Positions 36,101 to 45,130 are shown, numbered from the stretch's first letter. The stretch is DNA of 64,000 nucleotides from Acidovorax delafieldii (GCA_002377855.1 DFQQ01000010.1:186001-250000); one strand, 5' to 3'. Notes: a model not told the origin generated them from the sequence alone. Numbers and translations are program-made.

Positions 36101-36807
36101 CCTCTACCCCCGCCTTCATGGACGAGAGCCACGCCCGCGACGAGATCTGCCGCGTAGGCCGCAGCCTGTTTGAGCGGGGCTATGTGCACGCCACCGCAGG
36201 CAACATCAGCGTGCGTCTGGCCGATGGCTACCTCATCACCCCCACCGACGCATGCCTGGGCACACTGCAGCCCGAGCGGCTGGCGCGCCTGGACGTCCAA
36301 GGCCAGCAGGTGGCGGGCGACCGGGCCAGCAAGACCATTGCGCTGCACCGGCAGATTTACGAGGCATCGGCATCCACAGCGACCCCAGCGCGCTGCGTGA
36401 TCCACACCCACAGCACACACCTGGTGGCGTGCTCGCTGCAAGCCGACACGGCTGCAGACGGCCAGTTGGCGCCCGATGCGCAATTGCTGCCACCCATCAC
36501 GCCCTACTTTGTGATGAAGGTGGGCCGCGTGCCGCACATCCCGTACCACCGCCCCGGTGACGCTGCCGCTGCAGCGCTGGTGGCGCAGACCATCACCCGC
36601 TATGCCGCACAGGGCAGCCCTGTGCGCGCCGTGATGCTGGCGCGCCTGGGGCCCAATGTGTGGCACGACACGCCCGCTGCCACCATGGCCGTGCTCGAAG
36701 AATTGGAAGAGACCGCCCGCCTGTGGATGCAGTGCCAGCCCCGCCCCACGCCGCTGACCGAGCGCCAGATTGAAGAACTGCGCCAGACCTTTGGCGCGCA
36801 GTGGTGA
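36097..36807 (+). CDS. otnC: 3-oxo-tetronate 4-phosphate decarboxylase (class II aldolase fold)
   Basis: The 236-residue metalloenzyme of the class II aldolase/AraD family decarboxylates 3-oxo-tetronate 4-phosphate to dihydroxyacetone phosphate. GRSLFERGYVHATAGNISVR and VIHTHSTHLVAC, with its zinc-binding histidines, are the main signatures; PYHRPGDAAAAALV supplies the third ligand region. The start at 36097 overlaps the otnK stop. The frame upstream to 35986 belongs to otnK on another frame. Next gene follows after 33 bp. Confidence 0.92.
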   Translation: MTSTPAFMDESHARDEICRVGRSLFERGYVHATAGNISVRLADGYLITPTDACLGTLQPERLARLDVQGQQVAGDRASKTIALHRQIYEASASTATPARCVIHTHSTHLVACSLQADTAADGQLAPDAQLLPPITPYFVMKVGRVPHIPYHRPGDAAAAALVAQTITRYAAQGSPVRAVMLARLGPNVWHDTPAATMAVLEELEETARLWMQCQPRPTPLTERQIEELRQTFGAQW

Positions 36808-36840
36808 GACCACGCCCTTCACCTAGACAGAAAGAATTCC

Positions 36841-37638
36841 ATGCCTCGTTTTGCCGCCAACCTGTCCATGCTCTACAACGACGTGGACTTTCTCGACCGT
36901 TTTGCCACCGCTGCGCGTGATGGCTTCAAGGCCGTGGAATACCTCTTTCCCTACGCCTACCCAGCCCAAGAGTTGGCCCAACGCCTGCAAGCCAACGGCC
37001 TGCAGCAGGTGCTGTTCAACGCCCCACCCGGCAACTGGGATGCGGGCGAGCGCGGGCTGGCCTGCCTGCCAGGGCGTGAGGCCGAGTTCCGTGAAGGCAT
37101 TGCCAAGGCGGTTGAATACGCCCAGGCCCTGCAATGCCCCCGCATCCATGTGATGGCCGGGCTGGTGCCCGAGGGTGCAGACGCAGCCAGCGTGCGCGCC
37201 ACCTACATCGCCAATGTGCGATACGCCGCCGAGCAGGCCGCGCGGCACGGCATCCAGATCCTCCTGGAACCCATCAATGGCCGCGACATGCCTGGCTTTT
37301 TCCTGAGCCGCCAGGACCAGGCCCATGCGCTGATCGCCGAGATCGGTGCCACCAACGTGAAGGTGCAGATGGACCTGTACCACTGCCAGATAGTGGAAGG
37401 CGATCTGGCCATGAAGATCCGCCAGTACCTGCCCACCGGCAACGTGGGGCACCTGCAGATTGCGGGTGTGCCCGAACGCCATGAGCCCGATGTGGGCGAA
37501 GTGAACCACACCTACCTGTTCCAACTGCTCGACAGCCTGGGCTATGAAGGCTGGATCGGCTGTGAATACCGACCTGCGCGCGGCACGGCAGCCCATGCCA
37601 CCAGCGACGGGCTGGGCTGGCTCAAGCCCTGGCTCTAG
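36841..37638 (+). CDS. otnI: 2-oxo-tetronate isomerase (hydroxypyruvate isomerase family)
   Basis: A 265-residue TIM-barrel isomerase (HyI family) that converts 2-oxo-tetronate to 3-oxo-tetronate. PRFAANLSMLYNDVDFLDRF, GFKAVEYLFPYAYPAQEL, LLEPINGRDMPGFFLS, VQMDLYHCQIVEGDL and the C-terminal WIGCEYRPA are characteristic, with metal ligands in the LLEPING, DLYH and GHLQIAG segments. Hydroxypyruvate isomerase (Hyi) is the alternative; the operon favours OtnI. AGAAAG lies nine bases before the ATG. A GC-rich palindromic stretch follows the stop. Confidence 0.9.
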   Translation: MPRFAANLSMLYNDVDFLDRFATAARDGFKAVEYLFPYAYPAQELAQRLQANGLQQVLFNAPPGNWDAGERGLACLPGREAEFREGIAKAVEYAQALQCPRIHVMAGLVPEGADAASVRATYIANVRYAAEQAARHGIQILLEPINGRDMPGFFLSRQDQAHALIAEIGATNVKVQMDLYHCQIVEGDLAMKIRQYLPTGNVGHLQIAGVPERHEPDVGEVNHTYLFQLLDSLGYEGWIGCEYRPARGTAAHATSDGLGWLKPWL

Positions 37639-37699
37639 CGCCCAAACCCCGGGGCAGCCCCGGGTGTGGGGGCATGGATTGTGCTTGCGAAATAAAACC

Positions 37700-37747
37700 G
37701 GCCGTAGCGCTTTCAAACAGAGCGCCTTCAGCTACATATTTAATAGC
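37700..37747 (+). repeat. Double-hairpin dispersed repeat, copy 7
   Basis: GGCCGTAGCGCTTTC...AGCGCC then GCTACATATTTAATAGC; the second stem has four pairs plus one mismatch. It ends 16 bp before the ureD start and may lie in its leader. Confidence 0.7.
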
Positions 37748-37762
37748 AATTGAGCGCTCTCT

Positions 37763-38593
37763 ATGCCATGGCATGCCCGCCTGCAACTGGACTACACCCT
37801 CGAAAACGCCCGCACGGTGGCACGGTTTGAGCACAGCGGGCCGCTGCGCATCCTGCAGAGCCTGTACCCCGAGGGCAATGGCATTTGTCACAACGTATTG
37901 GTGCACCCACCCGGCGGGCTGGTAGGTGGCGACACCCTGGAGATTGCCGCCACCGTGGGCCGCGGCGCACACGGGCTGCTCACCACGCCCGGGGCCACAC
38001 GGTTTTACCGCTCGAATGGCGAGCTGGCGCTGCAGCGCACCCATCTCACCCTGGCAGAGAACGCGCGCCTGGAATGGCTGCCGCTGGAGGCACTTTGCTA
38101 CAACGCCTGTCGTGCCCGCAACCACCTCACACTGGAGTTGGCGCCGGGTGCTGAATGCATGGGCTGGGACATCACGGCCCTGGGCCTGCCCCACGCCCAC
38201 CAGCCCTTTGAAGTGGGCCATTTTGAACAACACATCGAAGTGCCCGGTGCGTGGCTGGAGCGCGGCGTGATCGACGCAGCCGACCGCACGCTGCTGGACA
38301 GCCCGCTGGGCTTGGCAGGGCAGCGCTGCATCGCCAGCCTGTTTTTGGTGGCAGGTACTCCCATTGACAAGGCGCGGCGCGATGCAGCGCTGGACGCGGC
38401 GCGGGCCGTGGTCGACACGCACCCGCTCAAGGCCACCGCAGGCGCCACCAGCCCCAATCCGCAGGTGGTGGTGTTGCGCCTGCTCGCGCCCCAGGTAGAG
38501 CCCGCCCTGCAACTGCTCAAGCAAGTGCGCGCCGCCTGGCGGGCTGCCTTGTGGAAGCTCGATGCTGTGCCGCCACGCATCTGGGCCATGTAA
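37763..38593 (+). CDS. ureD: Urease accessory protein UreD (solitary)
   Basis: A 276-residue UreD/UreH protein that helps deliver nickel to urease with UreF and UreG. Family blocks visible: GPLRILQSLYPEGNGICHNV, HPPGGLVGGDTLEIAATVG, LLTTPGATRFYRSNGELA, and ARLEWLPLEALCYNACRA. Full length, no frameshift. Normally ureD heads ureABCEFG; here the next gene is a convergent MFS exporter and no other urease gene is in the window. urtABCDE lies 6 kb away on the other strand. The start at 37763 is the first in the frame; no strong ribosome site is seen. Confidence 0.92.
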   Translation: MPWHARLQLDYTLENARTVARFEHSGPLRILQSLYPEGNGICHNVLVHPPGGLVGGDTLEIAATVGRGAHGLLTTPGATRFYRSNGELALQRTHLTLAENARLEWLPLEALCYNACRARNHLTLELAPGAECMGWDITALGLPHAHQPFEVGHFEQHIEVPGAWLERGVIDAADRTLLDSPLGLAGQRCIASLFLVAGTPIDKARRDAALDAARAVVDTHPLKATAGATSPNPQVVVLRLLAPQVEPALQLLKQVRAAWRAALWKLDAVPPRIWAM

Positions 38594-38644
38594 TGCCCCG
38601 GCCATGCGCGGGAGGTAGCGCGTCCATGCGCCGGCAAGGGCCTT

Positions 38645-39892
38645 CTAGGCGGAAGCAGCGGGGCCCCGAGCAGCCTTGTCGCTAGCGATCGACCACACAA
38701 ACATGGCCAGGCCACCCAGGCCCAGCAGCACGCCAACCCAGCCGGTGGATGTCCAGCCCCAGCCCGCGGCAATGGCTACGCCGCCCAGCCACGCGCCCAG
38801 AGCGTTCGCCGCATTGAAGGCCGAGTGGTTGAGCGCCGCCGCGAGGGTCTGGGCATCGCCCGCCACGTCCATCAGGCGGATCTGCAATGCCGGGCCAATC
38901 GCCACCAACGTGCCCAGAAAAAAGGTGAACAGCGCTGCGCTGATGGGGTGGTGCGCGGCAGGCACGAAAAGCGCCAACACCGCCACAGACCACAGCAGCA
39001 CCTTGCCCACCGTGGGCGTGAGGGCTTGGTCGGCCATGCGCGAGCCGATGAGGTTGCCCGCCACCATGCCCAGGCCGAACAGCGACAGCACAAAGGGCAT
39101 GAGCGCCGCCGGCATGCCTGCCACCTCCAGCAGCGTGGGCTTGATGTAGCTGAACACTGCGAACATGCCACCAAAGCCAATCGAGCCAATGCCCAGCGTG
39201 AACCACACCTGCTTGCGCGCCAGCGCGCCCAGTTCGCGCAAGGGACTTGCACCATGAGGCGCGGGCATGTCGGGCACCCACCACCGCACCATGAGGACGG
39301 CGGCCATGGCAATCAGGCCCACAAAAACGAACGCCGCACGCCAGCCAAACGCTTCGCCCAGCGCGGCGGCAATGGGCACGCCCACCAAGGTGGCCGTGGT
39401 CAGGCCCAGCATGACCCAGCCCACGGCGCGTGCGCGCTGCCCGGGGGGCGCCAGGGCCGCAGCCACCAGTGCTGCCACGCCGAAATAGGTGCCGTGCGGC
39501 AGCCCCGTGAATAAACGCATGGCGCTGAGCAATCCGTACCCCGGCGCCAGGGCCGATGCGAAGTTGCCCAGCGCATACACCGCCATCAGTGCCATCAGCA
39601 GCGCACGCCGGCCCCAGTGGGCGCACAGTACCGCCAGCACCGGCGCGCCCACCACCACGCCCAGGGCGTAAGCGCTGATCACATGCCCGGCTTGCGGAAT
39701 GCTCACCCCGATGTCGCGTGCGACCTCGGGCAGCAAGCCCATGATGACAAATTCACCCGTGCCGATGGAAAAGCCGCCCACCCCCAGGGCCAGCACGGCA
39801 CGCACCAGGGTGCGCTCGTCGGTGGGGTTGTGGGCGATGGAGGGCTCGGAAGACGTGGGAGACAAAGGCGCGGTCATGGCTGGCGGCAGCAA
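38645..39892 (-). CDS. MFS drug/sugar efflux permease (AraJ/YdhP-type, DHA1)
   Basis: A 415-residue transporter with 12 predicted helices, the first at about residue 30 (VLALGVGGFSIGTGEFVIMG). The GTGEFVIMGLLPEVARD region is typical of AraJ/YdhP efflux pumps. A second ATG at 39877 gives a 410-residue form starting MTAPLSP and may be the true start. It is a single gene convergent with ureD and divergent from the haloacid dehalogenase. The substrate is unknown. Confidence 0.88.
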   Translation of the reverse strand: MLPPAMTAPLSPTSSEPSIAHNPTDERTLVRAVLALGVGGFSIGTGEFVIMGLLPEVARDIGVSIPQAGHVISAYALGVVVGAPVLAVLCAHWGRRALLMALMAVYALGNFASALAPGYGLLSAMRLFTGLPHGTYFGVAALVAAALAPPGQRARAVGWVMLGLTTATLVGVPIAAALGEAFGWRAAFVFVGLIAMAAVLMVRWWVPDMPAPHGASPLRELGALARKQVWFTLGIGSIGFGGMFAVFSYIKPTLLEVAGMPAALMPFVLSLFGLGMVAGNLIGSRMADQALTPTVGKVLLWSVAVLALFVPAAHHPISAALFTFFLGTLVAIGPALQIRLMDVAGDAQTLAAALNHSAFNAANALGAWLGGVAIAAGWGWTSTGWVGVLLGLGGLAMFVWSIASDKAARGPAASA

Positions 39893-40173
39893 GCGAACGC
39901 CCTACCAGCACCCGGTGGGCCAGCGCGGAACGTACAACGAATACGAGGGATGGAAGGAGAAACCAAGTTACAGAGGTAAACCCGATTTCCGTAACCATAG
40001 CATTCCCGGCGCGAACGCGCAGGCCTGGGGCCATCTGTAACCTGTGCGAACGCGCCTAACAGCAGGCGCTGCTAGGCTGGCGGTCCGCCTGCCGACTCCT
40101 GCTTTGCGCCCATTGCTTGCGCCGCTTACGCTGCGGGCCCGCCATAAAGATGCCCCTGACCGAAAGACCGCCC

Positions 40174-40902
40174 ATGACATCGACTCCCAGCACCGCAAAC
40201 AGTATCGCTTCCACCGTGAAGGTGCTGGCCTTCGACACCTTCGGCACCGTCGTGGACTGGCACGGCAGCATCGTGCGAGAAATGCAGGCGCTGCACCCCG
40301 CGGTGGACGGCGATGCGTTTGCCTTGGCCTGGCGCGCAAGCTACCAGCCAGCCATGGCCCGCGTGATGCGCGGTGAGCAGGGCTGGGCGCGCCTGGATGA
40401 ACTCCACCGCGGCATCCTGGACGGCATCCTGCCGCGCTTTGGGCTGGGCCATCTCAGCGAACAGGAGCGCCGCCACCTCAACCGTGCATGGCACCGGCTG
40501 CGCCCGTGGAACGACAGTGTGGAAGGACTCACACGGCTGAAATCGCGCTTCACCATTTCCACGCTTTCCAACGGCAACATCGGTTTGTTGACCAACATGG
40601 CCAAGAACGCCGGCCTGCCGTGGGATTGCATATTGAGCGCCGAGGTCTTCAGGGCTTACAAGCCCTCGCCCCAAACGTACCTGGGAGTGGCAGAGGTGTT
40701 CGATCTTGCGCCCGGGCAAGTGGCGCTGGTTGCCGCGCACCACGAAGATCTGTCCGCAGCTCGCGCCTGTGGCCTGCGTACGGTGTACGTAGAACGCCCT
40801 TTGGAGTTTGGCGGGCACCACGTCAAGGATGTATCGCCCCAGGCCGGCAACGATCTGCACTGCAAGGACTTGCGCAGCTTGGCCAGCGCGCTGGGTTGCT
40901 GA
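40174..40902 (+). CDS. Haloacid dehalogenase type II family hydrolase
   Basis: The 242-residue HAD hydrolase resembles L-2-haloacid dehalogenases. The nucleophile is D21 in FDTFGTVVDW; motif II is STLSNGNIGLL, motif III lysine is in FRAYKPSPQTY, and motif IV is VAAHHEDLSAARACGLRT. The pattern VAAHxxDL is frequent in this group. It may act on halogenated acids or be a phosphatase of another substrate. An earlier in-frame ATG at 40150 is possible. It is alone between divergent and convergent neighbours. Confidence 0.83.
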   Translation: MTSTPSTANSIASTVKVLAFDTFGTVVDWHGSIVREMQALHPAVDGDAFALAWRASYQPAMARVMRGEQGWARLDELHRGILDGILPRFGLGHLSEQERRHLNRAWHRLRPWNDSVEGLTRLKSRFTISTLSNGNIGLLTNMAKNAGLPWDCILSAEVFRAYKPSPQTYLGVAEVFDLAPGQVALVAAHHEDLSAARACGLRTVYVERPLEFGGHHVKDVSPQAGNDLHCKDLRSLASALGC

Positions 40903-40968
40903 GACGGCGCCCTCCCCTTGAGCGCTGTGCGGATGGGTGCAATCGTGAATCTGCGGCCGCGCCGGCCA

Positions 40969-41949
40969 TTACGCCGTCACGGGCATGGATTCAACGCACA
41001 CAAAGTCGCCTGACCGCGCATCGAAATCCCATCGCTGCGCAAAGCGCTGCGGAGCCTTGAGCGCCCCCTCGCTTGGCTGGGCCGTTTGCATTTGCAGAAC
41101 CACCAGGCTGTTGGGCTGACCGCTGCGCAAGCGGTGCGACACGGCGGTACCGGCCTGCATGGACCACAGGCCCGGCAAGGGTTGTAGCAAGCCGGGCTCG
41201 TGTACATGACCAGAAAGCAGCATGTGCGCACCGGCGTCTCGCCAGCGCTGCACGGCCACTTCTGCCCGAAAGGGGCGGTGGGACCGGTCAACCGGACTGC
41301 GGGCCACCAGCGGGTGGTGGCTGACCACAATGCGCCACGCGTCGCTGGGTGCGGCACTCAGCTCGGCGGCGACGCGCTCTACCTGGGCCGCTGAAAGGCT
41401 GCCACGCTCATGCCGCCATGGCCGGGTGGTGTTCACCCCCAGGATGCAAAAGGGACCTACCTGCCTCTGCGGCTCCAATTGCGCGCCAAACTGCACCGCA
41501 AAGCGCTGATACGCCCGCCCCCATCGCAGCCACCACGCAAACAGAGGCAAATCGTGGTTGCCCGCAAGCACCACACGCTCGGGCACCCCCAGGCCGGTGA
41601 CAAACTCATGTGCCATCGCAAACTGCTGGCGCGTGGCACGCTGGGTGAGGTCACCCGACACCACGACCACGCTCACGTCCAGGTGCTGCGCCAGCCGCTG
41701 CACCGCGGCACATACCCGCGGATCGTGCGCTCCAAAGTGCAGGTCAGAAAGGTGCATCAATTTATGCGTGGCCACCGCTGCTGGCTTGGCGCCGGCATGG
41801 GGCTCAGCCCAGGCGCGGCCAGCCCGCAAGTGTTCCGAGCCAATTTCAGCCCGCAGCGTGGGGCTGCCGCCGGGCGGCCCGCCCAGGCCCTTGCGGCGGA
41901 TCAGCGCTTCGTTGTGCTGCAGTGGTGGGGCAACGGTAGTCATGGACAA
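40969..41949 (-). CDS. Metallophosphoesterase (calcineurin-like)
   Basis: A 326-residue phosphoesterase. All five family blocks are visible: SDLHFG, VVSGDLT, AGNHDLPLF, VVSHHPLV and LLSGHVHEPG. The first 60 residues before HKLMHLSDLHFG are poorly ordered. Substrate class: phosphodiester or phosphomonoester, possibly a lipid headgroup or nucleotide. It follows the diacylglycerol-kinase-like gene by 18 bp on the same strand, so the two form an operon. Divergent PAP2 nearby suggests a lipid-phosphate role. Confidence 0.88.
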   Translation of the reverse strand: MSMTTVAPPLQHNEALIRRKGLGGPPGGSPTLRAEIGSEHLRAGRAWAEPHAGAKPAAVATHKLMHLSDLHFGAHDPRVCAAVQRLAQHLDVSVVVVSGDLTQRATRQQFAMAHEFVTGLGVPERVVLAGNHDLPLFAWWLRWGRAYQRFAVQFGAQLEPQRQVGPFCILGVNTTRPWRHERGSLSAAQVERVAAELSAAPSDAWRIVVSHHPLVARSPVDRSHRPFRAEVAVQRWRDAGAHMLLSGHVHEPGLLQPLPGLWSMQAGTAVSHRLRSGQPNSLVVLQMQTAQPSEGALKAPQRFAQRWDFDARSGDFVCVESMPVTA

Positions 41950-41967
41950 CTCATGCGACGGGAAGAT

Positions 41968-43029
41968 TCAGGCCGGCACCAAAGCCGGCGCGCCCGTGGG
42001 CTCCACCGCAGCGGGCTGCGCGGTGGCGGCGCCGGGTTCTGGCAGGCGCTCCAGTTCAGTGGGCGCCACCAGCCACAACGGGCGAGCGTGCAATTTGAAG
42101 CACAACGGTGCTTCCATGCGTTCACGCTCACCATCAAAAGCGACCTTTACGCGGGCCTTGCGCCAGCCTGCGGGCGCCACACTCAATTCTGCGCAGGCCA
42201 GGCTGAGCACCGCAGGGTCGTCCTGCAGATGACCTGCCGCTGCACGCCACACCGTGCGTGCCATGGCCCAGCGCCCCTGGGGCTTGAGCATCACCACGGC
42301 CAGCAACCCGCCTTGTGCCACCGACCGCGCCTGCGCCAGGCCCACCTGCTCCAGCTGCAGCGGGTTGTTGCCCACAAACAGCGTGGTCACGACGTGCTCC
42401 TGCTCATACATCTGCCCGCCTTGCTGGGTGCGCACCACCACGCGCCAGCGTCGCCCGGCAGAGGGCCGCAGCATGCTCCACACAGCGGCCGCCATCGCCA
42501 CCCAGCGCGACCGGCCAAACTTGCGCGTGGCCTGCTCGCGCTCAGCAAGCAGACGGGGGTACAGCCCCACGCTGGCATTGACCAGAAAAATACGGTCGTT
42601 GACATAGCCCACCTGCACCGGCCGCAATTCGCCCGCGCGCATTGCCTCCAGCATTTGACCCACGGCTGTCTCCGCATCCATCGCAAGCCCCTGCTCACGG
42701 CTGAAGTAGTTGAACGTTCCCATCGGCACGACGCCCATCGGCACCCCGGCGTTCAAGGCAGCTGCAGCCACCGCGTTGATGGTTCCATCCCCCCCCGCTG
42801 CCACCAAGAGCCCGGCGCTGTCGCGGGCGGCCTCCGCAGCCCGTTCGGCCAAGTGCACGATGTCGCCGCGCTCACGCGGCACATGCCAAACGACCGGGTG
42901 GTCGTGCTGGGCAAACGCTCCGCTCAGCTGCGCACGCACCAAGTCCAGATCAGCCCCCGGTCGAAGTGGAACAACCAAGTGGATGGGACTGCGGGCGTGG
43001 AGCATCAAGGGGCTTTGTAGGTCGGTCAT
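41968..43029 (-). CDS. Diacylglycerol/lipid kinase-like protein
   Basis: A 353-residue protein of the diacylglycerol kinase catalytic (DAGK_cat) family, cytoplasmic or membrane-peripheral. GLLVAAGGDGTINAVAAAAL is the nucleotide-binding core, and PMGVVPMGTFNYFSREQG contains the conserved GTxNxF. The C-terminal domain is the beta-sandwich common to YegS and DgkB. It should phosphorylate a lipid. The start at 43029 (MTDLQSPLML) is preferred; a longer frame to 43152 lacks family resemblance. It is the first gene of a two-gene operon with the metallophosphoesterase. Confidence 0.87.
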   Translation of the reverse strand: MTDLQSPLMLHARSPIHLVVPLRPGADLDLVRAQLSGAFAQHDHPVVWHVPRERGDIVHLAERAAEAARDSAGLLVAAGGDGTINAVAAAALNAGVPMGVVPMGTFNYFSREQGLAMDAETAVGQMLEAMRAGELRPVQVGYVNDRIFLVNASVGLYPRLLAEREQATRKFGRSRWVAMAAAVWSMLRPSAGRRWRVVVRTQQGGQMYEQEHVVTTLFVGNNPLQLEQVGLAQARSVAQGGLLAVVMLKPQGRWAMARTVWRAAAGHLQDDPAVLSLACAELSVAPAGWRKARVKVAFDGERERMEAPLCFKLHARPLWLVAPTELERLPEPGAATAQPAAVEPTGAPALVPA

Positions 43030-43530
43030 GGCGGCTTGGGCTGATGAAGGGCCCCGCATAAACGCGAGTGGATGAAGAGCGGCAAATAGAAAGTATCGAC
43101 TGGGGCCTGCCGCCTTATGCTCGACCAAGAACCGCTTTGTGGCAGCCAGCAACCAACGTCAGGCTGCGTCGGCGCTGGCCTACAGCAAAAGACGAAGCAG
43201 CCAGAGGCTGCGGGCCTGTACAAACAGGGTCCCGCAGCGTATTTTTTCGTTATGCGAGGGCTGCTGCCCAGCCGTAGGGACTTGCCCCACATGGTGTACA
43301 AACGGGCGCGCTGAACGCACGCGCCCATCAATGGCCGCCGGCATCGGATGAGGTTCGTGCGCAGCGTGTTGGCGCGCCATCCTCGGGATGCAACCGGTTG
43401 GCGCCCATACCCATCCAGTCAGTCGGCTTGCCAAGCGGTGGCTCGGTAGTCACCCAGCACGCGGGAACAACACGGCACTACACGCCAGGTTGAGCTTGTG
43501 GAGCCTCTTTACTTCGGAGAAGACCTTTTC
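43030..43530. other. Divergent region lipid kinase / PAP2
   Basis: 501 bases with both promoters, no supported gene, and a terminator-like hairpin at 43208-43237. Several small frames were considered and not supported. Confidence 0.5.
43208..43246 (+). terminator. Terminator-like hairpin in the divergent region
   Basis: CTGCGGG and CCTGT at 43208-43219 pair with ACAGG and CCCGCAG at 43224-43237 around ACAA; the tail is CGTATTTTTT. No upstream plus-strand gene is recognised, so it could end a small RNA or attenuate the PAP2 transcript. Confidence 0.4.
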
Positions 43531-44361
43531 ATGGATTTGGACACGTTAGCGTCTGTCATTGCCCGTCACCCTGTACCCCTGTGGCTGCTGGGCATGGCCG
43601 CCGGCGCATTGCTGGGCAGCACGGCCCTGTGGGGGTTGAAAGCCCTTCGCCACCAGCGATCTCCCGTGCGGCGCCTGCTCCACCCCGCCAGCGCCACAAC
43701 GCTCATGGTGCTGAGCATGGCCGCGGCCGCATGTGCGCTGCTGGTGGGCGGCTCGGCGCTGGCGGAACTGGCCGAGAGCTTTCAGACGCAGGAAGATTGG
43801 GGCCGGGTGGACGAAGTGATTGCGCAGCAGTTGCGCATGCATGCAGACATGGCGGCCCTGCAGTGGTTTGCAGCACTCACCCACCTGGGGGATACCTGGG
43901 TGCTGGCCACGCTTGCGCTGGCAGTGGCCGCCGCTTTGTGGTGGCGCGAGCACCGCTTGCTTGCCGTGGGGTGGCTCGTGGCCATGGCGGGCAACGGCCT
44001 GCTGACCAAAATTCTCAAAGAGGTCTTTGCCCGGGTGCGGCCCGAACATGTGCACGGCGCGGCACAGGCCGATGGGTTCAGCTTCCCGAGCGGGCACAGC
44101 AGTGCGTCCATCGTGGCGTACTCCATGCTGGCTTATCTGGCCGTACGGCTGTTGCCGAGGCAGTGGCACATGCCCGCGGTGTGCAGCGCGGGGGCCCTTG
44201 TGTTCACTACCGGCTTCAGCCGCGTGGTGCTGCATGTGCACTACGTGAGTGATGTGCTGGCAGGCTGGCTGCTGGGGGGCACGTGGTTGGTGTGCACCGT
44301 GCTCATCATGGACAGTATGGCGCGGTGGCGGGGCGCACCGCCCGCGCTGGCGCGCCACTAG
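43531..44361 (+). CDS. PAP2-family membrane phosphatase
   Basis: A 276-residue integral membrane phosphatase with about six helices. The three catalytic motifs are KEVFARVRPE, FPSGHSSAS and SRVVLHVHYVSDVLAG, all intact. It should remove phosphate from a lipid (phosphatidic acid or undecaprenyl pyrophosphate) at the periplasmic face. GGAGAAG precedes the ATG at 43531; a GTG at 43498 in the same frame is a weaker choice. It converges with urtE and is divergent from the lipid kinase operon. Confidence 0.88.
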   Translation: MDLDTLASVIARHPVPLWLLGMAAGALLGSTALWGLKALRHQRSPVRRLLHPASATTLMVLSMAAAACALLVGGSALAELAESFQTQEDWGRVDEVIAQQLRMHADMAALQWFAALTHLGDTWVLATLALAVAAALWWREHRLLAVGWLVAMAGNGLLTKILKEVFARVRPEHVHGAAQADGFSFPSGHSSASIVAYSMLAYLAVRLLPRQWHMPAVCSAGALVFTTGFSRVVLHVHYVSDVLAGWLLGGTWLVCTVLIMDSMARWRGAPPALARH

Positions 44362-44368
44362 CGCAGGC

Positions 44369-45061
44369 TCAAATCGCCACCAGGTTGCGGATGCCCTTGG
44401 CCTGCATCTCGCTGCCGGGGCCGCGCGCAATCACCTCGCCGCGCTCCATGACCAGGTACTCATCGGCCAGCTCCTGCGCAAAGTCGTAGTACTGCTCGCA
44501 CAGCAGGATCGCCATCTCACCCTTGTCAGCCAACATGCGGATCACGCGGCCAATGTCCTTGATGATGCTCGGCTGGATGCCTTCGGTAGGCTCGTCAAGG
44601 ATGAGCAATCGCGGGCCGGGGGCCAGCGCGCGCGCAATGGCCAATTGCTGTTGTTGCCCGCCCGACAGGTCGCCGCCCCGGCGCTTGAGCATCTGCTGGA
44701 GCACGGGGAAGAGTTCGTACAGGTGGGGGGGCACAGGCGTGGAGCCGCTTTTGTAGGCCAGGCCCATGCGCAGGTTTTCTTCCACGGTGAGGCGGCCGAA
44801 GATTTCGCGGCCTTGCGGCACAAAGCCGATGCCGGCGCGGGCGCGGTCGTACGGCGTGGCTTTGTCGATGGGTTTGCCGTCAAAGCTGATGCTGCCGCTT
44901 TTGATGGGCACCAGGCCCATGAGGCTTTTGAGCAGCGTGGTTTTGCCGACGCCGTTGCGGCCGAGCAGTACAGTGACCTTGCCCGCCTGCGCGGTCAGGC
45001 TCACGTCGCGGAGGATGTGGGAGCCGCCGTAGTACTGGTTGATGTTTTGGACGGTGAGCAT
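44369..45061 (-). CDS. urtE: Urea ABC transporter ATPase UrtE
   Basis: A 230-residue LivF-like ATPase of the urea importer. Walker A is LLGRNGVGKTTLLK, Q-loop GFVPQGREIFGRLT, signature GGDLSGGQQQQLAIARAL, Walker B LLILDEPTEGIQPS, and the H-loop region LLCEQYYDFA. QYYGGSHILRDVSL at the start is the UrtE signature. It is on the same strand as urtD but separated from it by about 1 kb of repetitive non-coding DNA, and a repeat copy lies within 25-70 bp upstream. No good ribosome site is seen at this start. Confidence 0.93.
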   Translation of the reverse strand: MLTVQNINQYYGGSHILRDVSLTAQAGKVTVLLGRNGVGKTTLLKSLMGLVPIKSGSISFDGKPIDKATPYDRARAGIGFVPQGREIFGRLTVEENLRMGLAYKSGSTPVPPHLYELFPVLQQMLKRRGGDLSGGQQQQLAIARALAPGPRLLILDEPTEGIQPSIIKDIGRVIRMLADKGEMAILLCEQYYDFAQELADEYLVMERGEVIARGPGSEMQAKGIRNLVAI

Positions 45062-45081
45062 GGTGGTTTTTGAGTGTTTTT

Positions 45082-45130
45082 GGGCTCTAGCGCATATAAA
45101 TCAAGCGCTGGCTGCTATTGTTTTTGAAGC
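45082..45130 (+). repeat. Double-hairpin dispersed repeat, copy 8
   Basis: GGGCTCTAGCGC...AGCGCTGGCTGCTATTG. The first hairpin (GCGC...GCGC) is kept; the second is degraded. It lies just upstream of urtE. Confidence 0.55.
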
